64,000 nt of DNA from Sporosarcina sp. Marseille-Q4063 (GTDB taxonomy: Bacteria > Bacillota > Bacilli > Bacillales_A > Planococcaceae), in the NCBI RefSeq assembly GCF_018309085.1, contig NZ_CP070502.1, positions 124,001 through 188,000 of the forward strand, given 5' to 3'. A program made the position numbers and the translations under genes. The notes beneath the pieces were generated by a model. The model searched no databases. It was given only the letters and a program-made list of their open reading frames with translations, and was not told the DNA's origin. Shown here piece after piece: positions 1 through 9,072 of the stretch (position 1 is its first letter; each line of letters begins with the position of its first letter).

Positions 1-2068
1 TTTCATCGAAATCAGCTTTAAGTTTTGTTGGCGCGTCAAGTTTGATTTCTTCTGCGATTTCTTTTGGCACTGTTCCTTTAACGAATAGTTCAGTACGCGT
101 CATGCTTGAAGGCGTTGAGGAACTAGCTCTCATTAAAGGGTTGGAACCATAAACAATTTTAACTTCTTCTACGGATGAAGGTTTCTGGAATCGGGCTGTT
201 TCTTTACCGGCAGAAATACTTGTCATGATCGTCTTAAAAAGTTCTTGAGGAACGAGACGTTCACCTGGCATTCTGCTTTCCATAGGTGTCCGGTCTTTAT
301 AACCGCTCCATGCAGCAATAGTATAGTTAGTAGAGTAGCCGGCAAACCATGAATCGACTGCATTGTTTGTTGTACCTGTTTTTCCAGCAATATCGAGTCC
401 GGGTACATTTGCATTCGCGCCTGTTGCGCCAATGCCGGGTTTCAAAACATCCCGCAGCATATCCGTTACCATGTAAGCAGTTGAATCTTTCATAACAACT
501 TCTGAATCAGGCGATAACTGTTTTTCCGTTTTCCCGTCACGGAATACAATTTTCTTTACTGCATGAGGTTTTGTATAAACGCCTCCATTACCAAACGCAG
601 CATATGCACCTGCAAGTTGGGCTGTAGAAAAATCTTCCGATGTACCACCAAGTGCATTGGATTGGTCTTCACCTTTTATTGCAATACCTAGCTTTGCAGC
701 GAACTCATTTGCTTTTCCATGACCGACTTCATCATAAGTTGTGACAGCGGGTATATTCCGCGATCTGTAAAGCGCTTCCCGAGCTGTCATTGTCCCTAAA
801 AATTTCCGGTCTACATTTCGAATCGGGGTGCCATCCTTATAGTTCTTTTGGGCGTCAACAACGGTATTGCCAGTTGACCAATTTAAATATTCGATGGCTG
901 GACCATATGATAATAATGGTTTAATAGTTGAACCAAGTTGGCGTTTTTCTTGTGTAGCATAGCTCCAGTTGGCTAATTTGTAGTTACGGCTACCAACTGC
1001 AACAATTTCACCTGTTTTCGTATCTAGGACTGTTAAACCTGCTTCTACTTTTTCATTCGCATAATAAGCAGAGGCTAGTGCGTCTTCTACTGAGCGTTGT
1101 GCTGCAGGATCTAGTGTCGTATGAATTTGTAACCCCTCACTAAGATCGACTCCCGCATCCTCAAGTTCATTTAATACAAGATCAATAAACGCTGGATATT
1201 TGGTGCCACTGCTCGCTACTTTGTTTTCTTCCTGTTGTAAAGTAGATGCAACGTCTATTGTTCTTGCGTCTTCCATTTGCTCTTTTGTTATTTTTCCATG
1301 TTGATACATTAACCCAAGCACAATGTTTCGACGTTTCTCTGCGCGTTCAGGATTAATGAAAGGGTTATATCCATTTGGACTTTGGGGGAGACCGGCTAAC
1401 ATTGCTACTTCGTGTAAGTCAAGCTCTGCAAGTTTTTTTCCATAAAAGTGTTCTGCAGCTGTTCCGAATCCGTAAGTAGATCCCGACATTAATATTTTAT
1501 TGAAATACATTTCAAAAATTTCTTCTTTATCGTATTCTCGTTCCAGTTGGAAAGCCAACCATGCTTCTTGAGATTTACGTTTCAATGTTTTATCCGCGGA
1601 TAAAAATGAGTTCTTAATCACTTGTTGTGTCAGGGTACTTGCTCCTTGCGAACCGAACCCGCTCCTGAAGTTTGCTAGCACTGCACCGCCAAGTCTTTTA
1701 AAATCCATCCCGTGATGCGAATAAAACCTTACATCTTCTGTTGCTAAAATTGCATCTTCCATTAATTTTGGGATCTCATCGTAATTAACATATTCTCTCT
1801 TTTCGGAACCTGTTGTGTGGAAAACTTCATCGTTTTTATCTAAAAACTCCGATGAAACTGGGTCTCTCAATAACTCTTCATCGAGTTTAGGAGATGAACT
1901 AGCGTAAAACAGAAATAAACCGGCCCCACCAATTAATATCGCAAATCCTAGAATAACTAGTGTAAGAAAAACCTTTTTAATAACACCTTTTGTATTCTTA
2001 GGTTTCTTATTGCGGGCGTTTTCTTGAGCCTTTCGACGCTCAACCCTAGAATTTAGTTTATCACTCAT
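1..2068 (-). CDS. ponA: Penicillin-binding protein 1A/1B (class A PBP), 3' end cut off
   Basis: Bifunctional peptidoglycan synthase that polymerises lipid II and cross-links the stem peptides at the outer face of the membrane. About 689 N-terminal residues are visible and the C-terminus lies beyond base 1. In order: a basic cytoplasmic tail, one membrane helix at about residues 30-52, a GT51 glycosyltransferase domain (EDVRFYSHHG, GASTLTQQ, RKSQE), then the transpeptidase domain with STIK (catalytic Ser), SRN and KTGTT. The ATG at 2066-2068 follows an AGG-rich Shine-Dalgarno (SD) site. recU ends 9 nt upstream on the same strand, so the two form the recU-ponA operon known from Bacillus. Identification is firm; the 1A/1B label is only family convention. 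Confidence 0.95.
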   Translation of the reverse strand, partial: MSDKLNSRVERRKAQENARNKKPKNTKGVIKKVFLTLVILGFAILIGGAGLFLFYASSSPKLDEELLRDPVSSEFLDKNDEVFHTTGSEKREYVNYDEIPKLMEDAILATEDVRFYSHHGMDFKRLGGAVLANFRSGFGSQGASTLTQQVIKNSFLSADKTLKRKSQEAWLAFQLEREYDKEEIFEMYFNKILMSGSTYGFGTAAEHFYGKKLAELDLHEVAMLAGLPQSPNGYNPFINPERAEKRRNIVLGLMYQHGKITKEQMEDARTIDVASTLQQEENKVASSGTKYPAFIDLVLNELEDAGVDLSEGLQIHTTLDPAAQRSVEDALASAYYANEKVEAGLTVLDTKTGEIVAVGSRNYKLANWSYATQEKRQLGSTIKPLLSYGPAIEYLNWSTGNTVVDAQKNYKDGTPIRNVDRKFLGTMTAREALYRSRNIPAVTTYDEVGHGKANEFAAKLGIAIKGEDQSNALGGTSEDFSTAQLAGAYAAFGNGGVYTKPHAVKKIVFRDGKTEKQLSPDSEVVMKDSTAYMVTDMLRDVLKPGIGATGANANVPGLDIAGKTGTTNNAVDSWFAGYSTNYTIAAWSGYKDRTPMESRMPGERLVPQELFKTIMTSISAGKETARFQKPSSVEEVKIVYGSNPLMRASSSTPSSMTRTELFVKGTVPKEIAEEIKLDAPTKLKADFDE

Positions 2069-2077
2069 ATATATTTC

Positions 2078-2698
2078 CTACCTTTCAATATTACCTTCAT
2101 AGTTTACTATATCCGAAATCGCACTTAAGTAATCGATACTAGGCATAAATCCAAGTTCAATTTCAATTGATTCGCTTTCGAATTCGGGTAGAGCAATTGA
2201 TTTTCTACCGCCTGCTTTCATTCTCTCCCATTTATTCTCAATCATATCGTATGGGACGACAAAATATCGGTTCAGCGTAGAGAATTTCACAATGACAAAC
2301 GCAATCCCTTTTTGTTTTGTAACGTTTTTCATATGAATCATTTGGTGTTCATGAATATTCTGCAATGGAAATGACGTTTTACTCTTCGTCTCTTTCGCCT
2401 CGAAATCGATATAATGACCATTCCAAACTCCATTATAGTCGGTTGTGGAAGGGGTTCGAAAATAAGCTTCCGTAATGACCGCAGCACTTCGTGAAGGGTA
2501 ATTTACATTTACCACTTGAATCGGGACTGGTTTTTGATGGATGACGGCAATGTTGTGGGTCAAATAATACTCATTGGAATCATTCAAATCCTCTTCTAAC
2601 GTTTTCCCGCGATTACTAAAGGAATGATTGCTTACTTTCTGAGGGTTTGTTGTTCGAACGGGCACATATTTTTTACCGTTCGGATACCGAATTGTCAT
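2078..2698 (-). CDS. recU: Holliday junction resolvase RecU
   Basis: Structure-specific endonuclease that cuts four-way DNA junctions during recombination and chromosome segregation. The 206-aa length fits the family. The catalytic segment HYIDFEAKETKSKTSFPL carries the Asp, Glu and Lys of the nuclease fold (about residues 98-102), preceded by the conserved YPSRSAAVITEAYFRTPSTT stretch. The frame is open 27 nt further upstream, but an SD site GAGGTGG sits just before the ATG at 2696-2698 and the product then begins MTIRYPNGKKY, so I use that start. It is co-oriented with ponA and divergent from yppE. An extended -10 (TGgTATGAT, read on the minus strand at 2721-2729) lies just upstream of the start. 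Confidence 0.95.
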   Translation of the reverse strand: MTIRYPNGKKYVPVRTTNPQKVSNHSFSNRGKTLEEDLNDSNEYYLTHNIAVIHQKPVPIQVVNVNYPSRSAAVITEAYFRTPSTTDYNGVWNGHYIDFEAKETKSKTSFPLQNIHEHQMIHMKNVTKQKGIAFVIVKFSTLNRYFVVPYDMIENKWERMKAGGRKSIALPEFESESIEIELGFMPSIDYLSAISDIVNYEGNIER

Positions 2699-2814
2699 TT
2701 GTACCACCTCGCATTTATTCATCATACCATAAGCATTGGACGGACTAGCAACAAGAAAGTTTCCATTTGCCGCGGAATAAATTTCATTTCCAAGAATATG
2801 TGTTCGCTAGATAT

Positions 2815-2843
2815 TGGTTAAGGGAAGATTAATCTGGTAAAAT
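2815..2843 (+). promoter_or_regulatory. Sigma-A promoter for yppE-mrfA-mrfB
   Basis: TTGGTT (2815-2820), 17-nt spacer, TAAAAT (2838-2843) with an extended TGg before the -10. It lies 30 nt upstream of yppE in the recU/yppE divergent gap. Predicted from sequence only. Confidence 0.6.
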
Positions 2844-2872
2844 AGAAGAAAGAATTCGAGAGGCTGATCAAA

Positions 2873-3244
2873 ATGAATTTAGAAGAAAAATGTAAAGAAC
2901 TCCTTACTGTATGCGGGGAATGTCTTGACCGCCATACAGAGATGAGAAGACTAGATAGAGATCCGGACTTTTTTGAAGAAGTAAAACCATATGCGGACAA
3001 ATACCATTCAATGTTAGATGAATGGGCGGAAGAGTCCTACGCTTGGATAAAAGTCGCAAAACCGAAATATGTCCATCCATCTCAAATTGATACCTTAACG
3101 GACGGGATGAAACAATTTATCGTTCAGTCGTTTTATAAGAAAACTGGCTTGAAAAGATTCGTGCTGACTATTCGTTCAGCAGAATATACATTAAAAACAT
3201 TTCTAGATGCAATCGAAGAGGAAAGAGAGAGGGAGTTGGGATGA
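2873..3244 (+). CDS. yppE: DUF1798 family protein (YppE)
   Basis: Small cytoplasmic protein of 123 aa, predicted to be mostly helical and rich in charged residues, with no signal peptide or membrane segment. The pattern EVKPYADKYHSMLDEWAEESYAWI and the position beside recU match the YppE/DUF1798 family of Bacillales, whose biochemical role is not known to me. The stop codon TGA overlaps the mrfA start (ATGA), so the two are probably translationally coupled. A sigma-A promoter lies just upstream. Because it is co-transcribed with mrfA and mrfB, a link to DNA repair is possible but is only a guess from context. Confidence 0.8.
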   Translation: MNLEEKCKELLTVCGECLDRHTEMRRLDRDPDFFEEVKPYADKYHSMLDEWAEESYAWIKVAKPKYVHPSQIDTLTDGMKQFIVQSFYKKTGLKRFVLTIRSAEYTLKTFLDAIEEERERELG

Positions 3245-5523
3245 CTCGAAATACTTCAGTTAGTTCAGTTCTATCTAAATTGCAATCGGATCCTTCATTC
3301 TCGGAAAATATTATTCATTACAGAAAAATAGAAGGTAAATCCGCGACATATGCAGAGTTTCCATCAGTACTCCATCCATCAATTATTAAAGCCCTTAAGA
3401 CAAAAGGAATCGAGCAGTTATACAGTCACCAAAGAGATGCATTCGATTCTGCATACAATGGTGAATCAATTACCGCGGTTACGCCCACTGCATCCGGAAA
3501 ATCTCTCTGTTATCATTTACCGGTGCTTCAAAGCATTCTAGAAAATGAATCATCGAGAGCGATCTATTTATTTCCAACAAAGGCACTTGCACAAGATCAG
3601 TTGAGCGATCTTCATGGCTTGATCGAAGCGAGTGAAGAAACAATTCTGAGTTACACCTATGACGGTGATACGGCACCGGGACTTCGTTCTAAAGTTCGAA
3701 AGTCCGGCCATATCGTTTTAACGAATCCTGATATGTTGCATTCAGGAATTTTGCCTCATCATACAAAATGGGTATCGTTATTCGAAAACCTGAAATATAT
3801 TATTATCGATGAATTACACACCTATAAAGGCGTATTTGGAAGTCATGTAGCGCATGTTTTACGCCGTTTAAAACGGATCTGTAATTACTACGGCAGTGAT
3901 CCGGTATTCATATGTACCTCTGCGACTATCGCCAATCCAGGAGAGCTAGCTGAATCACTTACGAATACAGAAATGCGTTTAATCGCTAATAATGGAGCAC
4001 CCGCTGGAAAAAAACATTTCATTTTTTATAATCCTCCAGTTGTTCATCCGACATTCGGGATTCGTCGAAGCGCGTTATTGGAAGTAAGAGATATCGCATC
4101 TTTATTATACCGTGAAGGCATGCAAACTATAATCTTTGCTAAAAGTCGGGTGCGTGTCGAAATGCTTGTGACGTATATGCAAGAACTAACAAAAAAGAAA
4201 CTGTTCGATTCGTCTGTCATGGGGTACCGGGGAGGGTATTTGCCGTCGGAACGAAGAAAAATTGAAAAAGGTCTTCGCGACGGTTCAATAAAAACAGTAG
4301 TCAGTACGAATGCGCTTGAATTAGGAATCGATATTGGTCAACTGCAAGCATGTATTATGACCGGGTATCCCGGAAATATCGCAAGCGCATTTCAGCAAGC
4401 TGGTCGTGCTGGAAGGCGGCAAGAAGACGCATTAATAATATACGTCGCGCAATCTGTCGCGCTTGATCAATACATTATTGAAAACCCTGATTATCTTCTC
4501 GGCCAATCGCCCGAAGAAGGAAGAATTCATCCCGATAACATGTTTATCTTAATGGATCACTTAAAATGCGCCTCATTCGAATTGCCATTTTCATTAACGG
4601 AAACGTACGGGGAGTTTGAAGTGCAACAACTTCTCGAATTTCTTGAAGCTGAAGGTGTTCTTATTAAAACTACGGATCGATGGCATTGGATGACAGATCG
4701 TTTTCCAGCAAGTGAAGTGAGTTTACGGTCGGCTGCTCAAGAGAATGTCGTTATTATAGATAAAACAATCCCCAAAGGAACGATTGTCATCGGAGAGATG
4801 GATCGTTTTAGCGCGATGACGTTGCTTCATGAAGAAGCGATTTATATCCATCAAGGGACCCAGTATCAAGTCGAAAAGCTTGATTGGGAAGAGAAGAAAG
4901 CCTATGTAACTGAAGTCGATGTAGATTATTTTACAGATGCGAATTTAGCAGTAGAGTTAAAAGTTATGAACGAGGATGAGACGAGTACGGCAAAAAGCGG
5001 CGTTTGTTCATATGGAGACATTGCGGTTCTCGCTATCCCTACTATATTTAAAAAGATTCGTTTTGGTACTCATGACAATATCGGCTCTGGTCCGATTTCG
5101 TTACCAGCCACTGAGCTCCACACATCGGCGACTTGGTACTCATTTGATGTACCTAAGGGATGGTCAGAATCTGAGTTGACGGATGCGATGACAGGTGCGG
5201 CGTATGCAATTCAATCGTTCATACCATTGTTCGTCAGATGCGATCGAAGTGATATTCATGTTGTTCCTCAGGTTAAAGCGGTTCACACCGATAAACCGAC
5301 ATTCTTTATTTATGACAGCTATCCTGGCGGCATCGGTTTGAGCGAGAAGATTTATACGCGTTGGGATTCTTTGTTTCAGCAAGCTAAAGATCATGTTTCA
5401 ACTTGTAGTTGCAAAGGTGGCTGTCCAATTTGTATTGGCGCGCAAGAAGCCGGTACGGGAATGAAAAAGGACGTTGAATCACTTCTTAACGCTCTGGTAA
5501 GGGGAGAAAGTAGTGTCGTATGA
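3241..5523 (+). CDS. mrfA: DEXH-box DNA repair helicase MrfA (YprA)
   Basis: Superfamily 2 helicase that acts with the nuclease MrfB in a mitomycin C repair pathway described in B. subtilis. The 760 residues include the Walker A motif TPTASGKS (residues 81-88), the DELH box (190-193), the SAT motif (CTSATIA), helicase C-terminal motifs including QQAGRAGRR, and a DUF1998 C-terminal domain. That domain has four cysteines (C722, C724, C728, C731 in CSCKGGCPIC), the metal-binding set of this family. It starts with an ATG overlapping the yppE stop. Its last codons overlap mrfB by 11 nt, as expected for partners made together. All catalytic motifs look intact. Confidence 0.93.
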   Translation: MTRNTSVSSVLSKLQSDPSFSENIIHYRKIEGKSATYAEFPSVLHPSIIKALKTKGIEQLYSHQRDAFDSAYNGESITAVTPTASGKSLCYHLPVLQSILENESSRAIYLFPTKALAQDQLSDLHGLIEASEETILSYTYDGDTAPGLRSKVRKSGHIVLTNPDMLHSGILPHHTKWVSLFENLKYIIIDELHTYKGVFGSHVAHVLRRLKRICNYYGSDPVFICTSATIANPGELAESLTNTEMRLIANNGAPAGKKHFIFYNPPVVHPTFGIRRSALLEVRDIASLLYREGMQTIIFAKSRVRVEMLVTYMQELTKKKLFDSSVMGYRGGYLPSERRKIEKGLRDGSIKTVVSTNALELGIDIGQLQACIMTGYPGNIASAFQQAGRAGRRQEDALIIYVAQSVALDQYIIENPDYLLGQSPEEGRIHPDNMFILMDHLKCASFELPFSLTETYGEFEVQQLLEFLEAEGVLIKTTDRWHWMTDRFPASEVSLRSAAQENVVIIDKTIPKGTIVIGEMDRFSAMTLLHEEAIYIHQGTQYQVEKLDWEEKKAYVTEVDVDYFTDANLAVELKVMNEDETSTAKSGVCSYGDIAVLAIPTIFKKIRFGTHDNIGSGPISLPATELHTSATWYSFDVPKGWSESELTDAMTGAAYAIQSFIPLFVRCDRSDIHVVPQVKAVHTDKPTFFIYDSYPGGIGLSEKIYTRWDSLFQQAKDHVSTCSCKGGCPICIGAQEAGTGMKKDVESLLNALVRGESSVV

Positions 5524-6763
5524 AAAGAAGTTAATGGAAATGAGGAAGCTAGTTAAAAAAACTACTAAAGAAAAGCCGGCACAAGAAAAGAAGAAAGTCG
5601 TGCCTCCGCCTCCATTTTATGAAGGTAGCTGGCTTTCCGCAGGCTTGACGAAGGAAGAAAATAGTCACGGATTTGTTTATAAGCGCACGATTTCCTTCGA
5701 TAGTACCTACAAGCATGGTAATATTTATTTGTCAGATTTAAAATTGGCATTAAAGAAATGGGAAGATCTAGATTTAACACACCCATTAGCACCTGATTTG
5801 GAAAAACGATTAGTCTTTTTTGATACTGAAACAACGGGTCTCAAAGGTGCAGGGACACTTATTTTCCTTCTCGGTTTTATTGAACAAAGGAAAAACTCGT
5901 TTCAACTCACGCAATATTTACTTCCTGGCCCTGACCATGAGCCTGCTTTCTTATACGCATCTGGACTTTGGGAACATAATTTAAATCTTGTAACGTATAA
6001 TGGTAAAAGTTTCGACCTTCCCCAAGTCGAAACAAGGTGGACGATGAATCGAAACTCATTACCGCCGCTTGCATCTCACGCACATATAGATTTACTACAT
6101 GGATCAAGGCGGATTTGGAAAGAAGAGGTTGATTCATTTAGTTTAGTTAATATTGAAGAAAAGAAAATTGGTTTTTATCGAGAAGACGATATTCCAGGTC
6201 ATTTAGCCCCCATCATTTACCAAGACGCTGTAAAAAGCGGCCGAATCGATCCATTGATGAAAGTGCTAAAGCATAATGAATGGGATATTCTTTCACTTGT
6301 TGCGCTTTTTATTGAGTCAACAGACTTGCTATTTGAAACGTCTACTCGCGGTACCGCAATTTCACAAACGAATATCGGTAAATGGTTTGCGGATTTGAAG
6401 TTGTATGATCGCAGCAGTCAAGTTCTAGAAGCAGTTATTCTCGAATATGGACTTGAACATCCTGTAACCCATTTCCACTTCGGGTTTATTATGAAAAGAA
6501 ATCTTGCTGTTGAAGAAGCGATTTCCTCTTTTGTGATTGCCGCCGATCGGTTAGATGGCCGCCAAAGAATAATTGCGTTAGAGGAATTGGCCAAGTTGTA
6601 TGAGCATAAAGTAAAAGAGTTTGAGAAGGCACTACTATATACAAGGAGGGCGCAACATCTGCTGACGGAAGACCCTGAATTGACCGACCGATTTCGTGCA
6701 AGACAACGGGAAATGTTTCAAAAGAGGGAAATAAGAATAGTGAGAAAACTATTTCCCGGGTAA
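5513..6763 (+). CDS. mrfB: 3'-5' exonuclease MrfB (YprB), DEDD type with TPR tail
   Basis: Nuclease partner of MrfA in repair of mitomycin adducts. The 416-aa protein has an RNase H-like exonuclease domain: VFFDTETTGLKGAGT supplies the first Asp and Glu near residues 103-105, NLVTYNGKSFDLP a second Asp, and HNEWDILSLVALF a later Asp. The C-terminal ~110 residues are helical repeats of TPR type (ILEYGLEHPVTHFHFGFIMK onward). The GTG start at 5513 overlaps the end of mrfA and is preceded by the SD site GGGGAG; an ATG would shorten the conserved N-terminus. No terminator is visible after it; gpsB follows with its own promoter. Confidence 0.92.
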   Translation: MSYEKKLMEMRKLVKKTTKEKPAQEKKKVVPPPPFYEGSWLSAGLTKEENSHGFVYKRTISFDSTYKHGNIYLSDLKLALKKWEDLDLTHPLAPDLEKRLVFFDTETTGLKGAGTLIFLLGFIEQRKNSFQLTQYLLPGPDHEPAFLYASGLWEHNLNLVTYNGKSFDLPQVETRWTMNRNSLPPLASHAHIDLLHGSRRIWKEEVDSFSLVNIEEKKIGFYREDDIPGHLAPIIYQDAVKSGRIDPLMKVLKHNEWDILSLVALFIESTDLLFETSTRGTAISQTNIGKWFADLKLYDRSSQVLEAVILEYGLEHPVTHFHFGFIMKRNLAVEEAISSFVIAADRLDGRQRIIALEELAKLYEHKVKEFEKALLYTRRAQHLLTEDPELTDRFRARQREMFQKREIRIVRKLFPG

Positions 6764-6825
6764 GCGCAATAAACGACAAGGACCGAGTTTAATTGTGTTT
6801 TAAACAGACAAATTCGGACAAGATA

Positions 6826-6834
6826 TGGTATAAT
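6826..6834 (+). promoter_or_regulatory. Extended -10 promoter for gpsB
   Basis: TGgTATAAT at 6826-6834, a perfect -10 hexamer with the TGn extension, 35 nt before the gpsB ATG. The -35 region is poor (CAGACA at 6805-6810). Confidence 0.5.
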
Positions 6835-6869
6835 ATCGCATAAGAAAGATAGACGGAAGGGCGAGTTTC

Positions 6870-7166
6870 ATGGAAACTAAATTAGATGCGAAAATAATAC
6901 TTGAAAAAGAATTTAAAACGGGTATGCGTGGATATAATCAAGAAGAAGTCGATTTATTTTTAGATGATGTAATTCAAGACTACCAATTGTTAAAAAAGCG
7001 AATTGCCGATTTAGAAGCTGAAAACAATAAAATTAAAGAAGAACTTGAAGCGGCGGAAAAGCGACCTTCTGCTGGAAATACTGGTGCAACGAATTTTGAT
7101 TTACTTAAACGAATCTCCAATCTTGAAAGACATGTATTTGGAAGCAAGTTGCACGATCAGGTATAA
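6870..7166 (+). CDS. gpsB: Cell division regulator GpsB
   Basis: Cytosolic adaptor that binds the N-terminal tails of class A PBPs and helps move them between the side wall and the septum. At 98 aa it has the DivIVA-like N-terminal domain (EFKTGMRGYNQEEVDLFLDDVIQDY), a coiled coil (about residues 37-65, LKKRIADLEAENNKIKEEL), a short linker, and the helical C-terminal trimerisation domain (NFDLLKRISNLERHVFG). The ATG at 6870 follows GGAAGGGCGAG. It precedes rnpB as in B. subtilis. Its likely client, PBP1, is encoded at the left end of this window. Confidence 0.95.
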   Translation: METKLDAKIILEKEFKTGMRGYNQEEVDLFLDDVIQDYQLLKKRIADLEAENNKIKEELEAAEKRPSAGNTGATNFDLLKRISNLERHVFGSKLHDQV

Positions 7167-7180
7167 ACCGAATCGAGTCA

Positions 7181-7209
7181 TTGAAATGTAACGCAAATTA
7201 TAGTATACT
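7181..7209 (+). promoter_or_regulatory. Sigma-A promoter of rnpB
   Basis: TTGAAA (7181-7186), 17-nt spacer, TATACT (7204-7209). The predicted start of transcription at about 7216 coincides with the first base of the RNase P RNA helix P1. Confidence 0.85.
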
Positions 7210-7215
7210 AAATAG

Positions 7216-7629
7216 ACCATAGCGTGTATTCAGGTAATCGCTGCAAAGCTTGACTTTGTAGAGGAAAGTCCATGCTCACACGGTTCTGAGATGTCCGTAG
7301 TGTTTGTGCTCGGTGAATTAATAAGCCGGGGCTTCGCGCATAGCGCGTTGACGGCGGGAATAAGTCCTAAGTTTACTTAACGTAAATATGGATTAGGTTC
7401 CCCGAACAGTGCCACAGAAACGTAGTCGGTTCGGAAACGGATCGAATGGAACGCGGTAAACCCCACAAGTGAGAAACCCAAACTATGGTAGGGGCACTCT
7501 TCTGAAGGAAATGAACAGACGAAGAGACGAGTATTCATACTCGTAGATAGATGATTACCACCCAGCGTACGAGGCGTAAGCCGTTTGAGTACTAGGGAAC
7601 AAAACATGGCTTATCGAATTACCTATGGT
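7216..7629 (+). ncRNA. rnpB: RNase P RNA, Bacillus type B
   Basis: Catalytic RNA that removes 5' leaders from pre-tRNAs. Conserved core segments are directly visible: GGTAATCGCTGC near the 5' end, AGAGGAAAGTCCATGCTC (CR-I), GGAACGCGGTAAACCCC, GAGAAACCCAAA, TAGATAGATGATTACC and AACAAAACATGGCTTA near the 3' end. The termini are set by helix P1: ACCATAG at 7216-7222 pairs with CTATGGT at 7623-7629. The gene sits between gpsB and ypsC, as in B. subtilis. It has its own promoter and a following terminator. Open frames crossing this interval are accidental. Confidence 0.97.
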
Positions 7630-7647
7630 TTAAAACAAAGACAACAG

Positions 7648-7677
7648 CTCTCCGACATAAAGGAGAGTTTTTCTTTT
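7648..7677 (+). terminator. Intrinsic terminator of rnpB
   Basis: Stem CTCTCC (7648-7653) with GGAGAG (7662-7667), 8-nt loop, followed by a T-rich tail. Confidence 0.85.
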
Positions 7678-7879
7678 TGAACTAAAATATGATAACATAC
7701 ATACTTTCAATGCAATGGACTGCTTTTACGACATATTTGTAATGAATCAATTTTGGGTATACTTAGTAAGCGTAACGTATAATCTTTTGCTTATAAGCGT
7801 AAGAATTTTATAGGCAACTTTTGGGTATAGTTTAAAAATGACTTTATTTGTTTTAATTGAGAAACGGGAGTTGAAGAAA

Positions 7880-9007
7880 ATGAATGAATTTAAATTAGTT
7901 GCTACTTCTGCAATGGGGTTAGAATCGCTAGTAGCAGATGAAGTTAAAGCGTTGGGATATGAAACAAGAACGGAAAATGGAAAGATTTTCTTCTCGGGTG
8001 ATACAACTGCCATTGCTCGAGCAAATATGTGGTTACGTGTCGCAGACAGAGTGCGAATAATTGCGGGCGAGTTTCATGCGAAAACTTTTGATGATTTATT
8101 TGAACGTACGAAAGCGATACCTTGGGAGATGTACCTGCCAGTTGACGCAGCATTTCCGGTTGCGGGAAAGTCAGTGAAATCAACATTATTCAGCGTTCCG
8201 GACTGCCAAGCTATCGTTAAAAAAGCAATTGTTGAACGGTTGAATTTAGCCTATAAACGAAATGGTTTTTTACCTGAATCTGGTCCATTATTCAAGTTGG
8301 AAGTATCCATTTTAAAAGATAAGGTTACGCTTACGATTGATTCAAGCGGAACTGGACTTCATCGACGCGGATATCGGATTGGCCAGGGTGATGCGCCTAT
8401 TAAAGAAACGCTGGCCGCGGCTCTTGTAAAATTGACCCGTTGGAGTCCTGAGCGTCCATTCATAGATCCGCTTTGCGGTTCAGGAACACTTCCAATTGAA
8501 GCTGCAATGATCGGGCAAAATATTGCTCCGGGTACCAATCGTGAGTTTTTAAGTGAACAATGGCCATGGATTGAAGATGCTGTATGGGACCGTGTTCGTG
8601 AAGAAGCGGAAGATTTAGCGAAATATGATCAACAACTTGCCATATCAGGGTCCGATAGTGATCCCCGAATGGTCCGAATTGCAGAAGAGAATGCGGCCGA
8701 AGCTGGATTCGTCGATTTAATTAATTGGGAAGTCAAAGACTTGCGAGATATAGAGATTCAAGGAATAAATGGTGTAATGGTCGGAAATCCGCCTTACGGT
8801 GAACGAATCGGCGAGCTTGAGGAAGCTGAAGAAATAACAAGAATTCTTGGTGATGTCATGAAAAACCATCCTTCTTGGTCAGTCTATATGATTTCACCTT
8901 TGGAAAACTTTGAATCTTTGTATGGTAGAAAAGCGACAAGAAAACGAAAACTCTTTAATGGTTTTATCCGAACAGATTATTACCAGTATTGGGGTAAGCG
9001 TCAATAA
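7880..9007 (+). CDS. ypsC: THUMP-domain class I RNA methyltransferase (YpsC / RlmL-N family)
   Basis: Predicted N2-guanine rRNA methyltransferase, related to the m2G domain of E. coli RlmL. The N-terminal THUMP RNA-binding part (about residues 1-150) is followed by a Rossmann methyltransferase domain with FIDPLCGSGTLPIEAA (SAM-binding motif I) and the catalytic NPPY in GNPPYGERIG near residue 302. The frame is open from 7838, but the SD site CGGGAG (7865-7870) and the conserved start MNEFKLVATSAMGLESLV point to the ATG at 7880, giving 375 aa. Its exact rRNA target cannot be read from sequence. It is monocistronic, with a terminator right after the stop. Confidence 0.88.
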   Translation: MNEFKLVATSAMGLESLVADEVKALGYETRTENGKIFFSGDTTAIARANMWLRVADRVRIIAGEFHAKTFDDLFERTKAIPWEMYLPVDAAFPVAGKSVKSTLFSVPDCQAIVKKAIVERLNLAYKRNGFLPESGPLFKLEVSILKDKVTLTIDSSGTGLHRRGYRIGQGDAPIKETLAAALVKLTRWSPERPFIDPLCGSGTLPIEAAMIGQNIAPGTNREFLSEQWPWIEDAVWDRVREEAEDLAKYDQQLAISGSDSDPRMVRIAEENAAEAGFVDLINWEVKDLRDIEIQGINGVMVGNPPYGERIGELEEAEEITRILGDVMKNHPSWSVYMISPLENFESLYGRKATRKRKLFNGFIRTDYYQYWGKRQ

Positions 9008-9019
9008 TTTTTACTTGTA

Positions 9020-9045
9020 GAAGAGGTGAGAAGCCTCTTCTTTTT
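9020..9045 (+). terminator. Intrinsic terminator of ypsC
   Basis: GAAGAGG (9020-9026) pairs with CCTCTTC (9034-9040), 7-nt loop, then TTTTT. Confidence 0.85.
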
Positions 9046-9072
9046 GCACCACTATTGGGAGGAGTTCACTGA

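Noticed and set aside
7377..7607. 76-codon frame on the minus strand across 7377-7607
   Set aside because: It is antisense to the highly conserved RNase P RNA.
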